Shown: positions 1 through 9,061, numbered from the stretch's first letter. The stretch is DNA of 64,000 nt from Edaphobacter aggregans DSM 19364 (GCF_000745965.1 NZ_JQKI01000014.1:99580-163579), one strand, 5' to 3'. Numbers and translations are program-made. The notes: generated from the sequence alone by a model not told the origin.

Positions 1-109
1 AGCGTCAAAATAGTTGTGTCGCGAGTCGCCCGCATCTCTATTCACTGCAACAGTTACGGGTGTGACATTTCTATCTTTAGTGCATCTAAACAACAAGAGA
101 GGTACCACA

Positions 110-1057
110 ATGCCAAGGTCGAAAGTAAAAACGCTTGTTCTGCTTTCCCTGGCGACTCTTTCCGCAGCAGTCTTTGCACAGACGACTACGGTCTCGGCCC
201 GTCCAGGGACTCTCAATTACGTCGAAGGTCAGGCGTCCATCGAAGGGCGACAGCTTGATCCCGGCTCTGCCAATAACACCACACTGCAAACAGGACAGAT
301 TCTCGTCACCACCAACGGAAAGACGGAGATCCTCCTCACTCCCGGCGTCTTTCTCCGGCTCGGAGATAATAGCGCCGCCCAGATGATCTCTTCCAACCTG
401 ACCCACACCGAGGTCCGGCTCGATCATGGCATCGCCAACGTCGAAGTTGACCAGATATACAAGCAGAACACCATCCTGATCGATCTGCCGAGCGGTCAGA
501 CTCAGCTGCTCAAGCATGGCCTCTATACCTTCGACGTGGGCAATTCGACCGTCCGCGTCTTCGACGGCGAGGCCGATGTCTTTCCTGGCAAAGACCTCCA
601 GGCGGCGGTGAAGCCCATCGCCGTCAAGGGCGGCCATCAGCTCGTCCTCACGGGTGATGGCGGCACACCGCAGCACTTCGATAAAGACAAGGCCGAGGAC
701 GATCTCTACAAGTGGAGCAGCCTCCGCTCACAGTACCTCGGTACGGCCAACCTGAACCTCGCCTCTACGTATGCTGGGGCGTCCGGCTTCTACCCCGGCT
801 GGTACTGGGCCGGCGGCCCCTACGGCTACACCTGGCTGCCAGGCAACGGACTGTTCTGGAGCCCCTACGGCTACGGCTTCTACTCGCCCTATTACATCTA
901 CGGCGGAGGCCCCATCTACGGGTACGGCCGAGGCTTCTACGGCTACCGTGGCGGTTACGGCTACCGTGGTGGATACGGCTATCGCGCCGGAGGTTACGCC
1001 GGCGGCTACCATGGAGCCGTAGGCGGCTTCCGCGGCGGTGGCGGCGGTCGCCGCTAA
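110..1057 (+). CDS. FecR-like secreted protein with Gly/Tyr-rich tail
   Basis: The 315-residue product starts at an ATG behind an AAGAGAGG ribosome site; an in-frame start at 14 lacks one and would bury the signal peptide. Residues 1-23 form a Sec signal ending near VFAQ. About 24-200 resemble the beta-rich FecR domain, with the pattern GQILVTTNGKTEILLTPG. The last 80 residues are a low-complexity tail of Gly, Tyr and Arg. Proteins with this layout are common in Acidobacteriota and are probably periplasmic or surface exposed. No FecI-type sigma gene lies beside it, so a signalling role is not supported here. It is monocistronic and closed by a strong terminator. Confidence 0.85.
   Translation: MPRSKVKTLVLLSLATLSAAVFAQTTTVSARPGTLNYVEGQASIEGRQLDPGSANNTTLQTGQILVTTNGKTEILLTPGVFLRLGDNSAAQMISSNLTHTEVRLDHGIANVEVDQIYKQNTILIDLPSGQTQLLKHGLYTFDVGNSTVRVFDGEADVFPGKDLQAAVKPIAVKGGHQLVLTGDGGTPQHFDKDKAEDDLYKWSSLRSQYLGTANLNLASTYAGASGFYPGWYWAGGPYGYTWLPGNGLFWSPYGYGFYSPYYIYGGGPIYGYGRGFYGYRGGYGYRGGYGYRAGGYAGGYHGAVGGFRGGGGGRR
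941..997 (+). repeat. Tandem 18-bp units coding the Gly-Tyr-Arg tail
   Basis: Units at 941-958 and 959-976 differ only at third-position or nearby bases, and a looser third copy of 21 bp follows at 977-997. They encode repeats of the type GYRGGY and may change copy number by slippage. Confidence 0.7.
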
Positions 1058-1074
1058 GGCTAGCCTCGTCTACT

Positions 1075-1125
1075 GAAGCCATCCCGGCGCGGCGGATCAT
1101 CGCGGCCGGGATGGCTTCTTTGTGT
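1075..1125 (+). terminator. Rho-independent terminator after the FecR-like gene
   Basis: A perfect 14-bp stem (1075-1088 with 1105-1118) and a 16-base loop are followed by TTTGTGT. It ends the FecR-like transcript and insulates hemC. Confidence 0.85.
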
Positions 1126-1191
1126 GGGCGCTCAAAACCTCTTCTCCTCATCCCAAATTCACCGGATCATCCCGTATCCTAGAGACAGGAT

Positions 1192-2166
1192 ATGAGCACC
1201 ACATCCAAAAAAGATCAGGCCCCCATCCGCATCGGCTCCCGCGGTTCGCAGCTCGCGCTGTGGCAGGCCAACCATATCCTCGAGGCCCTCCGCAGCGCCG
1301 GCCACGCCGCCGAGATCGAGGTCATCCGCACCACCGGCGACCGCATGCAGCAACCCGGATTCGTGCCTCCCGCCGACCTCGACGGCAAGGGCATCTTCAT
1401 CAAGGAAATCGAGGAGGCGCTCGCCGAAGGCCGCATCGATCTCGCCGTGCACTCGCTCAAGGACCTGCCCACCAAGCTCTCGCCGCGCTTCACTCTTGCG
1501 GCAATCCCCAAACGCGCAGACGCCCGGGACGCCTGGGTCTGCGAGCCCTACTGGGGCCTGCACACGCTGCCGATGGGAGGCCGCATCGGCACCACCAGTC
1601 CGCGCCGCAAGGCGCAGATTCTCGCGCTTCGTCCCGACGTTCACTTCGTCGACGTCCGCGGCAACATCGACACTCGTCTGAAGAAGCTGGCCGCCGGCGA
1701 GTGCGACGCCCTGGTGCTCGCCGCCGCAGGTCTCGACCGCATCGGCCGCACCGAGTGGGTCCACCAGCGCTTCTCTCCCGACGAACTCTGTCCCGCCCCC
1801 GGCCAGGGCGCGCTGGCGATCGAGACGCGCAGCTGCAGTCACGTCCTCGACGAGGCGCGCGACCTCTACGTCCGTCAAGCAGTCACGGAGCTCGATGACT
1901 CCGAGACGCGCTTCTGCGTCGAGGCCGAGCGAATTACCCTCGATGCCCTCGGCGGAGGCTGCTCTCTCCCCATCGGCGCCCACTGCATCCCTGATTTCGG
2001 CAAGTGGCGCATGTTCGCCCAGGTCATCGCTCCCGACGGAGAATCTATGGTCCAGATCGACACCGAAGCCTCCCCCTCTACCGACGCCGAGACTCTCGGC
2101 CGCTGGGTGGCCGAGGACCTCAAATCCAAAGGCGCGCTCGATCTGCTGGCCTCCTCCATCGTCTAA
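1192..2166 (+). CDS. hemC: Hydroxymethylbilane synthase (porphobilinogen deaminase)
   Basis: This cytoplasmic enzyme joins four porphobilinogen molecules into hydroxymethylbilane, the third step of tetrapyrrole synthesis from aminolevulinate. The 324-residue length fits the family. The N-terminus has the IRIGSRGSQLALWQA signature, followed by HSLKDLPT and the arginine-rich TSPRRKAQ segment. Cys257, in the GGGCSLPIG motif, is the expected attachment site of the dipyrromethane cofactor. hemD, whose product acts next, lies 2.6 kb downstream on the same strand with a decarboxylase gene between them, which is an unusual split of a normally adjacent pair. Confidence 0.97.
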   Translation: MSTTSKKDQAPIRIGSRGSQLALWQANHILEALRSAGHAAEIEVIRTTGDRMQQPGFVPPADLDGKGIFIKEIEEALAEGRIDLAVHSLKDLPTKLSPRFTLAAIPKRADARDAWVCEPYWGLHTLPMGGRIGTTSPRRKAQILALRPDVHFVDVRGNIDTRLKKLAAGECDALVLAAAGLDRIGRTEWVHQRFSPDELCPAPGQGALAIETRSCSHVLDEARDLYVRQAVTELDDSETRFCVEAERITLDALGGGCSLPIGAHCIPDFGKWRMFAQVIAPDGESMVQIDTEASPSTDAETLGRWVAEDLKSKGALDLLASSIV

Positions 2167-2263
2167 CTCGCTCTGTCTCTGCGCCTGGGTCGAATACTCC
2201 GGGCGTTCACATTCGCGCGTCGAAAATCGCTATAAACTGCTTAACTGGAAGTTGTGAGGTGGA

Positions 2264-4672
2264 ATGAACGAAGGTCGTTGGGTACTGCTGATTGCGAGCG
2301 AAGTGGGTGGAACAGAATCGGTCTCAGACCGAGCCATGGAACGACTTGTCGAGGCCATCAAGGAAGAGGGCTACGAGGTCATCCGGACGTCCACTCCGGA
2401 GGACGGCCTGTCGCTCGTCACCTCCGATCCTTCGCACTCTGCGATCCTCCTGGACTGGGACCTCGAAGGTGAGAGCCAGTTCGACGAGCGCGCCGCGCTG
2501 AAGATCCTCCGCGCCGTCCGCCACCGCAACAAGAAAGTCCCGATCTTCCTCATCGCGGACCGCACGCTCGTCAGTGAGCTTCCGCTCGAGGTCGTCAAGC
2601 AGGTCCACGAGTACATCCACCTCTTCGGCGACACCCCCGCCTTCATCGCCAACCGCGTCGACTTCGCCGTCGAGCGCTACCACGAGCAACTCCTCCCGCC
2701 CTACTTCCGCGAATTGAAGAAGTACACCGACCAGGGTGCCTACTCCTGGGACGCGCCCGGCCACATGGGCGGCGTTGCCTATCTCAAGCATCCCGTCGGC
2801 ATGGAGTTCCAGCGCTTCTTCGGCGAAAATCTCCTCCGCTCCGACCTCGGCATCTCCACCGCGCAGCTCGGCTCATGGCTCGATCACCTCGGACCTCCGG
2901 GCGAGTCCGAACGCAACGCCGCGCGCATCTTCGGCGCCGACTGGACGTTCTTCGTCCTCGGCGGCTCCTCAACCTCCAACCAGATCATCGGCCACGGCGT
3001 CATCGCGCAGGACGACATCGTCCTCGCCGACGCGAACTGTCACAAGTCCATCTGTCACTCGCTCACCGTCACCGGCGCGCGCCCCGTCTACATGAAGCCC
3101 ACGCGCAACGGTTACGGCATGATCGGCCTCGTCCCCCTCAAGCGCTTCTGCCCCGAGTTCATCCGCGGCCTCATCGACAAGAGCCCCCTCACGAAGGGCG
3201 TTGCCAACCAGAATCCCACCTACGCCGTCGTCACCAACTCCACCTACGACGGACTCTGCTACGACGTCAACCGCGTCGTTGAAGAGCTCTCGAAGTCCGT
3301 CCCCCGCGTGCACTTCGACGAGGCTTGGTACGCCTACGCCAAATTCCACAAGATCTATCGCGGACGCTTCGCCATGGACGTGCCCGACGACCTGCCCGAG
3401 CGCCCCACCATCTTCTCCGTGCAGTCCACGCATAAGATGCTCGCAGCCTTCTCCATGGGCTCCATGGTCCACATCAAGCTCAGCCCGCGCGCTCCGCTCG
3501 AGTTCGACCAGTTCAATGAGTCGTTCATGATGCACGGCACCACTTCGCCGTTCTATCCGCTGATCGCCTCGCTCGACGTCGCCGCCGCCATGATGGACGA
3601 GCCCGCCGGCCCCACGCTGATGTACGAGACCATTCACGACGCCATCAGCTTCCGCAAGGCAATGTCGTCGGTCGCGCATCGTCTCCGCCGTGCCGAAAAC
3701 GGCGAAGGCTGGTTCTTCCGTCTCTTTCAGCCGGAGCAGGTCACCGATCCGCATACCGGTGAGACGCATGTCTTTGAGGAGACTCCCGACGGTCTTCTCG
3801 GCTCCAACCCCGCCTGCTGGACCCTCAAGCTCGGCGAGGATTGGCACGGCTTCAACGACGAAGACATCGCCGACGGCTACTGCATGCTCGACCCCACCAA
3901 GGTCACCATCCTCATGCCAGGCGTCAACGCGCAGGGAAGGGTCAGCGACTGGGGCATCCCCGCCGCCATCCTCACCGAGTTCCTCGACTCCCGCCGCGTC
4001 GAGATCGCCCGCACCGGCGACTACACCGTCCTCGTCCTCTTCTCCGTCGGAACCTCCAAGGGCAAGTGGGGATCGCTGCTCGAAAATCTCTTCGAGTTCA
4101 AGCGCCTCTACGACAACGACGCTCCGCTCGAAGAGGCACTCCCTGAACTGTTGGCCAAGTACCCTCAGCGCTACCGCAACGTCACGCTCAAAGAGCTCTC
4201 CGACCAGATGCACGCCGCAATGATCGAGCTCAACCTGCCCACGCTGGTCGGCGATGCCTGCGACGAAGACTTCGACCCCGTCCTCACGCCATCGCAGACT
4301 TATCAGAAGCTCCTGCGCAACGAGACCGAAAAAATCCGCTTCACCCAGATGCACGGTCGCATCGGAGCCGTCATGCTCGTGCCGTATCCTCCCGGCATCC
4401 CCATGTGCATGCCCGGCGAGCGGCTCGGCGGCCCGGAAAGCCCCGTCATCCGCCTCATCCTCGCCACCGAGGAGTTCGGCAAGCGCTTCCCAGGCTTCGA
4501 GCGCGAGGTCCACGGCATCGAGGTCGACGAGCAGGGCAACTACTGGATGCGTGCCGTCGTCGAGACGCCGGGCCAGAAGCACACCAACGGAAACGGCAAG
4601 GTTCATCCCCCCAGTGCGGCGCCGCCCATCAAGAAATCCCGCAAGAGCACGGTCCGCAGAACCACGGAATAG
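2264..4672 (+). CDS. Orn/Lys/Arg decarboxylase, PLP-dependent (probably arginine decarboxylase)
   Basis: The 802-residue protein matches the large fold-type I decarboxylases that convert arginine, lysine or ornithine to the amine and CO2. Residues 1-130 look like the flavodoxin/receiver-like wing domain, about 150-590 the PLP domain and the rest the C-terminal domain. The PLP lysine is K391 in the motif STHKM; HFDEAWYAYAKFH and the WDAPGHMGG region also fit. The C-terminal 30 residues are a basic, Lys/Arg-rich extension without obvious function. Substrate cannot be fixed from sequence; arginine is the usual annotation. It sits between hemC (97 bp) and hemD (76 bp). GAGGTGGA stands just before the ATG. 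Confidence 0.92.
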   Translation: MNEGRWVLLIASEVGGTESVSDRAMERLVEAIKEEGYEVIRTSTPEDGLSLVTSDPSHSAILLDWDLEGESQFDERAALKILRAVRHRNKKVPIFLIADRTLVSELPLEVVKQVHEYIHLFGDTPAFIANRVDFAVERYHEQLLPPYFRELKKYTDQGAYSWDAPGHMGGVAYLKHPVGMEFQRFFGENLLRSDLGISTAQLGSWLDHLGPPGESERNAARIFGADWTFFVLGGSSTSNQIIGHGVIAQDDIVLADANCHKSICHSLTVTGARPVYMKPTRNGYGMIGLVPLKRFCPEFIRGLIDKSPLTKGVANQNPTYAVVTNSTYDGLCYDVNRVVEELSKSVPRVHFDEAWYAYAKFHKIYRGRFAMDVPDDLPERPTIFSVQSTHKMLAAFSMGSMVHIKLSPRAPLEFDQFNESFMMHGTTSPFYPLIASLDVAAAMMDEPAGPTLMYETIHDAISFRKAMSSVAHRLRRAENGEGWFFRLFQPEQVTDPHTGETHVFEETPDGLLGSNPACWTLKLGEDWHGFNDEDIADGYCMLDPTKVTILMPGVNAQGRVSDWGIPAAILTEFLDSRRVEIARTGDYTVLVLFSVGTSKGKWGSLLENLFEFKRLYDNDAPLEEALPELLAKYPQRYRNVTLKELSDQMHAAMIELNLPTLVGDACDEDFDPVLTPSQTYQKLLRNETEKIRFTQMHGRIGAVMLVPYPPGIPMCMPGERLGGPESPVIRLILATEEFGKRFPGFEREVHGIEVDEQGNYWMRAVVETPGQKHTNGNGKVHPPSAAPPIKKSRKSTVRRTTE

Positions 4673-4706
4673 CTCGAAGGCCCCGGCACTCGCCGGGGCT
4701 TCCGAG
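4673..4706 (+). terminator. Terminator-like hairpin after the decarboxylase
   Basis: GCCCCGGC at 4680-4687 pairs with 4692-4699 across a 4-base loop, and CTCG/CGAG extends the stem. No T-run follows, so it may attenuate rather than stop transcription into hemD. Confidence 0.55.
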
Positions 4707-4748
4707 TCTGTAACCAGCTAAAATCCCGCCCAGCTAAAATCTTCAAAG

Positions 4749-5516
4749 ATGCTTCCTCTCCAAAACCGGCGCATCCTCATCACGCGAACCCGCAAGCAAG
4801 CCTCCGATCTCGCCGCCCAACTCGAGGCCCTCGGCGCCGCCACCATCCTCATCCCAACCATCGAGATCATCCCCCCGCAAACTTACGCTTCGCTCGACGA
4901 AGCTCTCACCCGGCTCGACACCTTCGACTGGCTCCTCTTCACCAGCGCCAACGCCGTCGAAGCCTTCGCCCAGCGCCGCAGCCTCCACCCATCGAACGCC
5001 CGCACGCCGAAGATCGCAGTCGTCGGCCCCGCAACAGCCCGCGCAGTCGAAGCCGTCGGTCTGCCCGTGGCGCTTCTTCCCCCGCGCTACCTCGCCGAAT
5101 CCCTCGCCGAATCCCTCGCACCCCACGCCCCAGGCAGCCGCATGCTTCTCATCCGAGCAGAGGACGCTCGCGACGTCCTTCCCACCACCCTCACCCAGGC
5201 CGGAACCGACCTCACCATCGCCCCTGCCTACAGCAACCGAATCCCCTCAGGCTCCATCTCCGCGCTTCAAACCCTCTTCGCAAACTCCACCGCTGGCCCC
5301 GACGCCATCACCTTCACCAGCGCCTCCACCGCACGAAATCTCATCGCGCTTCTCGATGCCGCAGACCTCACCCTGTCTGAAGGAATTACACTCGCCTCCA
5401 TCGGCCCCATCACCTCCGAGGCGCTCCGTGAACTCGGCCACCAGCCAACAATCGAAGCCCCCGAGCCCACAATCCCCGCCCTCGTCGCGGCTCTCGCCGA
5501 TCACTTCACCCGCTAG
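4749..5516 (+). CDS. hemD: Uroporphyrinogen-III synthase
   Basis: It closes hydroxymethylbilane to uroporphyrinogen III with inversion of ring D. The 255-residue length and the two alternating Rossmann-like lobes fit HemD, a family with low sequence identity. Seen directly are the N-terminal RILITRTRKQASDLAAQLEA segment, FDWLLFTSANAVEAF, VVGPATARAVEA and the later DAITFTSASTARNL. No strong ribosome site precedes the ATG, so it may be translated from a transcript shared with hemC and the decarboxylase. It runs tail to tail with nth, with only 4 bases between stop codons. Confidence 0.9.
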   Translation: MLPLQNRRILITRTRKQASDLAAQLEALGAATILIPTIEIIPPQTYASLDEALTRLDTFDWLLFTSANAVEAFAQRRSLHPSNARTPKIAVVGPATARAVEAVGLPVALLPPRYLAESLAESLAPHAPGSRMLLIRAEDARDVLPTTLTQAGTDLTIAPAYSNRIPSGSISALQTLFANSTAGPDAITFTSASTARNLIALLDAADLTLSEGITLASIGPITSEALRELGHQPTIEAPEPTIPALVAALADHFTR

Positions 5517-5520
5517 GCTT

Positions 5521-6234
5521 CTACGACGGGTGCGAGCTCCACGTCTTGTCTCGCGAGTAGCACAGCTTCTCCAGAGTGCAGTCCGCGCACCGAGGCTTCC
5601 TCGCAACGCACACCTGCCTCCCGTGATGAATCAGCTCATGCGAGAAGTTGATCCACCGGTCCTGCGGGATGATCTTCATCAGGTCGCGCTCGATCTTCTC
5701 CGGAGCCGTCTCCTTCGTCAGCTCCAGCCGCTGCGAAAGCCGCATCACGTGCGTGTCCACTACCACGCCCACGGCAATCCCGTACCACGACCCCAGCACA
5801 ACGTTGCCCGTCTTCCGTGCCACGCCCGGCAGCCGCAGAATCTCCTCCATCGTCCGCGGGACCTCGCCGCCAAACTCATCGACGACAGCCTGCGCCGCCC
5901 CTTTGATCGACTTCGCCTTGTTGCGAAAGAACCCCGTCGTCCGAATCAACTCCTCAAGCTCGGGAAGGGAAGCAGAAGCCATCGCCTTCGGCGTAGGAAA
6001 CGCCTTGAACAGCGCCGGAGTGACTAGATTCACCCGCACATCTGTGCATTGCGCCGAAAGTATGGTGGCGACCGTGAGCTCCCACCCATTGCGATGGTTC
6101 AGCGCACACACCACGCCGGGATACGTCTTCGCCAGCACATCCAGAATCGCGGCAATGCGCTCCGGTGCCAGCGGATTGCGCTTCGCAGCCTTCTTCACCG
6201 CACGCTTCGTCCCCACAGCCGCCGTCTTCGTCAT
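5521..6234 (-). CDS. nth: Endonuclease III, base-excision repair glycosylase/AP lyase
   Basis: It removes oxidised pyrimidines from DNA and cleaves the abasic site. The 237-residue protein has the helix-hairpin-helix motif LPGVARKTGN with the catalytic lysine, the catalytic aspartate in VVDTHVMRLSQR, and a C-terminal [4Fe-4S] ligand set with the canonical C-x6-C-x2-C-x5-C spacing. A Lys/Arg-rich N-terminal leader of about 22 residues precedes the core. The start lies 3 bases after the hemQ stop codon, so the two genes are almost certainly cotranscribed; this pairs a heme enzyme with repair of oxidative damage. Confidence 0.96.
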   Translation of the reverse strand: MTKTAAVGTKRAVKKAAKRNPLAPERIAAILDVLAKTYPGVVCALNHRNGWELTVATILSAQCTDVRVNLVTPALFKAFPTPKAMASASLPELEELIRTTGFFRNKAKSIKGAAQAVVDEFGGEVPRTMEEILRLPGVARKTGNVVLGSWYGIAVGVVVDTHVMRLSQRLELTKETAPEKIERDLMKIIPQDRWINFSHELIHHGRQVCVARKPRCADCTLEKLCYSRDKTWSSHPS

Positions 6235-6237
6235 GCG

Positions 6238-7077
6238 CTATCCCAGCCGGTTCAGCATCTCTTCCGGGCTAAGGCGTACGCAGCTGAAGATCGGCGTGTC
6301 CTTGAGCGTGTACATGCTGATCTCCGTCTCGCGAAGCTGCTGCACCAGGTCCAGGAAGTCCTCCGGGAAGTTCGTCTCGAACGCCACCACAAACTCCTGA
6401 TCGTCGATCCCGAACGAGTAGGTCGTATTCAGCTTCACCCGCGGATAGCTCAATCCCACGCGAATATGCTCGTCCATCAGCCGCTTCCGCTCATCCATCG
6501 GCAGCAAATACCACGGCCGCGTCTTCCAGAACGGATAGATGAAGATGTACTTCTGTCCACCCGGACGAATCGCTCCACGTCCCTCGCCCTCGCTCTCATC
6601 CGGCCGGTCGATCTGGTACTGCGATCGCTTCGTCATCGCCAGAAAGTTATGCGGCGTCGTCAGGTATCCGCCCAGCGGAGTCGCCATCAACTCGCTCCGC
6701 ATCCGATTCAGCTCCTCCACCGCATAACCGATCGACCACACGCACATATCTACATCGCCGCGCGTCCCCATGGTCGAGTACGTCAGCGACAAAAACTCTC
6801 CCGGCTTGTTCCACTTCGCCAGCACCTCGGCAAACGCCTCCTTATGCTTCGCGCGCTCCTCCGCCGGCAGCCGCCGCCACTCCGGCATCACCTTGTAGAA
6901 GCTGAAACACACAATCTGCCGCTTCACCGCAGGCTTCGAAGGATCGTGTGGCTGCGGCTGCGGCTGAGATCCAGCCCCGTAGCTCGAAGCCGGACGTCCG
7001 CTCGAAACTGGCGCCGTGGCGCTTTCCGTTGCTGCTGCACTCTTCTCCGTGGCCCGCGTGACTGTGCTCTCTGACAT
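6238..7077 (-). CDS. hemQ: HemQ/ChdC-type coproheme decarboxylase, chlorite dismutase superfamily
   Basis: In the coproporphyrin-dependent pathway HemQ decarboxylates coproheme III to heme b using peroxide. The 279-residue protein has a disordered Ala/Ser/Pro-rich N-terminus of about 55 residues, then the ferredoxin-like chlorite dismutase fold. Diagnostic features are CFSFYKVMPEWRRLP, the IYPFWKTRPWYLLP region carrying the likely reactive tyrosine, the conserved histidine in MDEHIRVGLSYP, and SFGIDDQEFVVAFET. True chlorite dismutase is unlikely given the heme-synthesis neighbourhood. It starts a hemQ-nth operon that diverges from the DedA gene with 70 bases between them. Confidence 0.92.
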   Translation of the reverse strand: MSESTVTRATEKSAAATESATAPVSSGRPASSYGAGSQPQPQPHDPSKPAVKRQIVCFSFYKVMPEWRRLPAEERAKHKEAFAEVLAKWNKPGEFLSLTYSTMGTRGDVDMCVWSIGYAVEELNRMRSELMATPLGGYLTTPHNFLAMTKRSQYQIDRPDESEGEGRGAIRPGGQKYIFIYPFWKTRPWYLLPMDERKRLMDEHIRVGLSYPRVKLNTTYSFGIDDQEFVVAFETNFPEDFLDLVQQLRETEISMYTLKDTPIFSCVRLSPEEMLNRLG

Positions 7078-7147
7078 GGTCTTCTCCTCAAAACTTAATG
7101 CTAGCGCATCAGACCCCGGCGCGCCCGGCGGCTATACTCAAACCTGC

Positions 7148-7786
7148 ATGTCCGAGACGATCATCGCAGCCCTTGCCAGCTTCATCATCGCCGTTATCTC
7201 CGCCGGAGGCTACATCGGCATCGCCCTCCTCATGGGCATCGAGTCAGCCTGCATCCCGCTGCCGTCGGAGATCATCATGCCCTTCGCCGGCTACCTCGTG
7301 CACACCGGCCAGCTCAAGCTCCTCTGGGTCGCCACCGCTGGAGCGATCGGCTGCAACCTCGGCTCCATCCCCGCCTACTGGCTCGGAGCCTGGGGTGGCC
7401 GCCCCGCCGTCGAGCGCTTCGGCAAATACATCCTTCTCAACCGCCACGACCTCGATCGCGTCGAGCACTTCTTCCAGCGCTTCGGCGGAATCACCGTCCT
7501 CATCGGCCGTCTGCTTCCCGTCGTCCGCACCTTCATCGCTCTTCCCGCCGGCATCGCAAAGATGCCGCGGCTCCGCTTCCACGCCTACACCTTTATCGGC
7601 TCCTGGCCCTGGTGCTACGTCCTCGCCTACGTCGGCATGAAGCTCGGCGACCACTGGGAGACCGACCCGCGCTTCAAGGAGATCTTCCACCGCTTCCATC
7701 TCGCCGTCGAACTCGTCCTCGTCGCCGGAATCATATGGTTCGTCTACACGCACTGGAAGAACCGCATCCGCATCGAAGAAGCATAG
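7148..7786 (+). CDS. DedA family membrane protein
   Basis: The 212-residue integral membrane protein belongs to the DedA/SNARE-associated family, some of which act as lipid-carrier flippases or in membrane homeostasis. It has the opening segment GGYIGIALLMGIESACIPLP followed by SEIIMPFAG, a central amphipathic F-x-R-F-G-G region (FFQRFGGITVLIGRLLP), VRTFIALPAG, and about five membrane segments. The start was chosen at MSETII because the open frame before it lies in the divergent promoter region. The final residues are basic (HWKNRIRIEEA). Function beyond the family cannot be assigned. Confidence 0.92.
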   Translation: MSETIIAALASFIIAVISAGGYIGIALLMGIESACIPLPSEIIMPFAGYLVHTGQLKLLWVATAGAIGCNLGSIPAYWLGAWGGRPAVERFGKYILLNRHDLDRVEHFFQRFGGITVLIGRLLPVVRTFIALPAGIAKMPRLRFHAYTFIGSWPWCYVLAYVGMKLGDHWETDPRFKEIFHRFHLAVELVLVAGIIWFVYTHWKNRIRIEEA

Positions 7787-7867
7787 TCAGACGCTCATGA
7801 TTCCGGTCTCTGGCCTGCCTGCCCTCGTAGGCGGGTAGAATCAACTCCACGCCAGGCACTGTCTACC

Positions 7868-8986
7868 TCAACAGCTGAGTTCGTAGCAGTCCTCAGGTTT
7901 CTGCTGAGGTCTCTCGACAGGCCGAAAGCGGTTCCACACGATCAGAGCAACTGCTGGCACAACGAGCGCGATCCAGTCCGCGAATATCCGAATCTCTACC
8001 ACGATCCCCACGACGACCAGACATGCAAAGTACAGCGGAAGAATCACCGCAAGCGCCCATCTCAGTCCTTTTGAACTGATATACCGCCGCTGCATCCAAA
8101 TGAACGGCAACGAGAAGCAACACACGCTAAGCATCAGTGGCCACTGCTGTGGCTTTAGCAACTCGCTCAGGTTAAAGCGGAAATGCGTCATGAACAGGCC
8201 ACCCATGTACGCTCCGTCATGCACATTGTTCGCAAAGTGCCGTGCCAATGTCACCTTGATCGCGATCCAGATTGCGGCTTGCACCGCCACGTGCGGAACA
8301 ATCCATCGCAGTCTCGTCCTCGTATCTAGGTCCGTACCCCCGAGCCGGACCCACTCCCATACTGCAAAGAATACCGTTATGAAACACGCTGTCTCCCGGT
8401 TCACCACGGCGAGCACGAAAATTGGATAATACGCCCACCAACTGCGCCGCAGCACCAAATACATCGCCAGAGCAAAAAACATGACAGATGGCACATCGTA
8501 AGGTGTTGTAAACGGGTTGTCCCATGCGTACGCGAGAGTGAATTGTGCCATCAAAGGCACTAGCATTGCTGCCCAGAACGAAAACACCCCGTCCCCAGTG
8601 AGCCAGCGAATCGTCGCCGCAGTGGCCAGCACGGCAACCAACAGGCTCACAAACGCAATCCCCACCATAACCAGTCTGTATGGGTCATTCCAAAGCGCGG
8701 CAAGATGCGTCCCGGCATATACCACTATCCGCATACGCATCAGCACACGAAAGACGAACATCTGCAGTACCCGATATTGATACGGCGTGCGCTCTAGTCC
8801 TTGTGTATACAGCCCAAGATTCAGAAAGTTCGGTAGCGAAGCATAGCTTAGAGCGAAATAACCGCAAGTCAAGGACAAAAATAACCACTTACCCGCTGCC
8901 CTCAGTGCGCCGGGCTTTTCTTGAAACCACTTCGGCCCCCCCGACGGCTCATCCTCGTCCCCTACCCTCCACTTGCTTGCGGCCAC
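7868..8986 (-). CDS. Polytopic membrane protein of unknown function
   Basis: The 372-residue protein has a soluble charged N-terminus of about 28 residues and roughly ten hydrophobic segments. A conserved-looking NRET sequence sits between membrane segments 5 and 6, and PYDVP sits in a loop. The arrangement recalls GT-C-type glycosyltransferases or DUF-type bacterial membrane proteins, but no catalytic motif is certain. By eye its codons are far less G/C-biased at third positions than flanking genes, and the 280 bases upstream share this, so it may be horizontally acquired. No partner gene is adjacent on its strand. Confidence 0.7.
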   Translation of the reverse strand: MAASKWRVGDEDEPSGGPKWFQEKPGALRAAGKWLFLSLTCGYFALSYASLPNFLNLGLYTQGLERTPYQYRVLQMFVFRVLMRMRIVVYAGTHLAALWNDPYRLVMVGIAFVSLLVAVLATAATIRWLTGDGVFSFWAAMLVPLMAQFTLAYAWDNPFTTPYDVPSVMFFALAMYLVLRRSWWAYYPIFVLAVVNRETACFITVFFAVWEWVRLGGTDLDTRTRLRWIVPHVAVQAAIWIAIKVTLARHFANNVHDGAYMGGLFMTHFRFNLSELLKPQQWPLMLSVCCFSLPFIWMQRRYISSKGLRWALAVILPLYFACLVVVGIVVEIRIFADWIALVVPAVALIVWNRFRPVERPQQKPEDCYELSC

Positions 8987-9048
8987 GGTGCTCCCCTAGT
9001 AGTCTTCAACTGCTCCGGTTTCCGTAATATTACTGGACCGTCGACATG

Positions 9049-9061
9049 GTTGTCGGACAAC
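9049..9061. promoter_or_regulatory. Perfect 13-bp palindrome upstream of ino1
   Basis: GTTGTC-G-GACAAC lies 204 bases before the ino1 start, in the gap between divergent genes. It could be an operator for either gene; nothing else supports this. The remainder of 8987-9264 holds no gene I can support. Confidence 0.3.

Noticed and set aside
941..997. Short tandem repeats as a possible CRISPR array
   Set aside because: Units are adjacent, in frame and coding for Gly-Tyr-Arg repeats, without unique spacers.
2969..4606. 545-codon open frame antisense to the decarboxylase
   Set aside because: It is a by-product of G/C-rich third positions in the true gene. The amino-acid mix is skewed and no family is recognisable. 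Similar long antisense frames over the kinase, symporter, enolase and quinone oxidoreductase genes were left out for the same reason.
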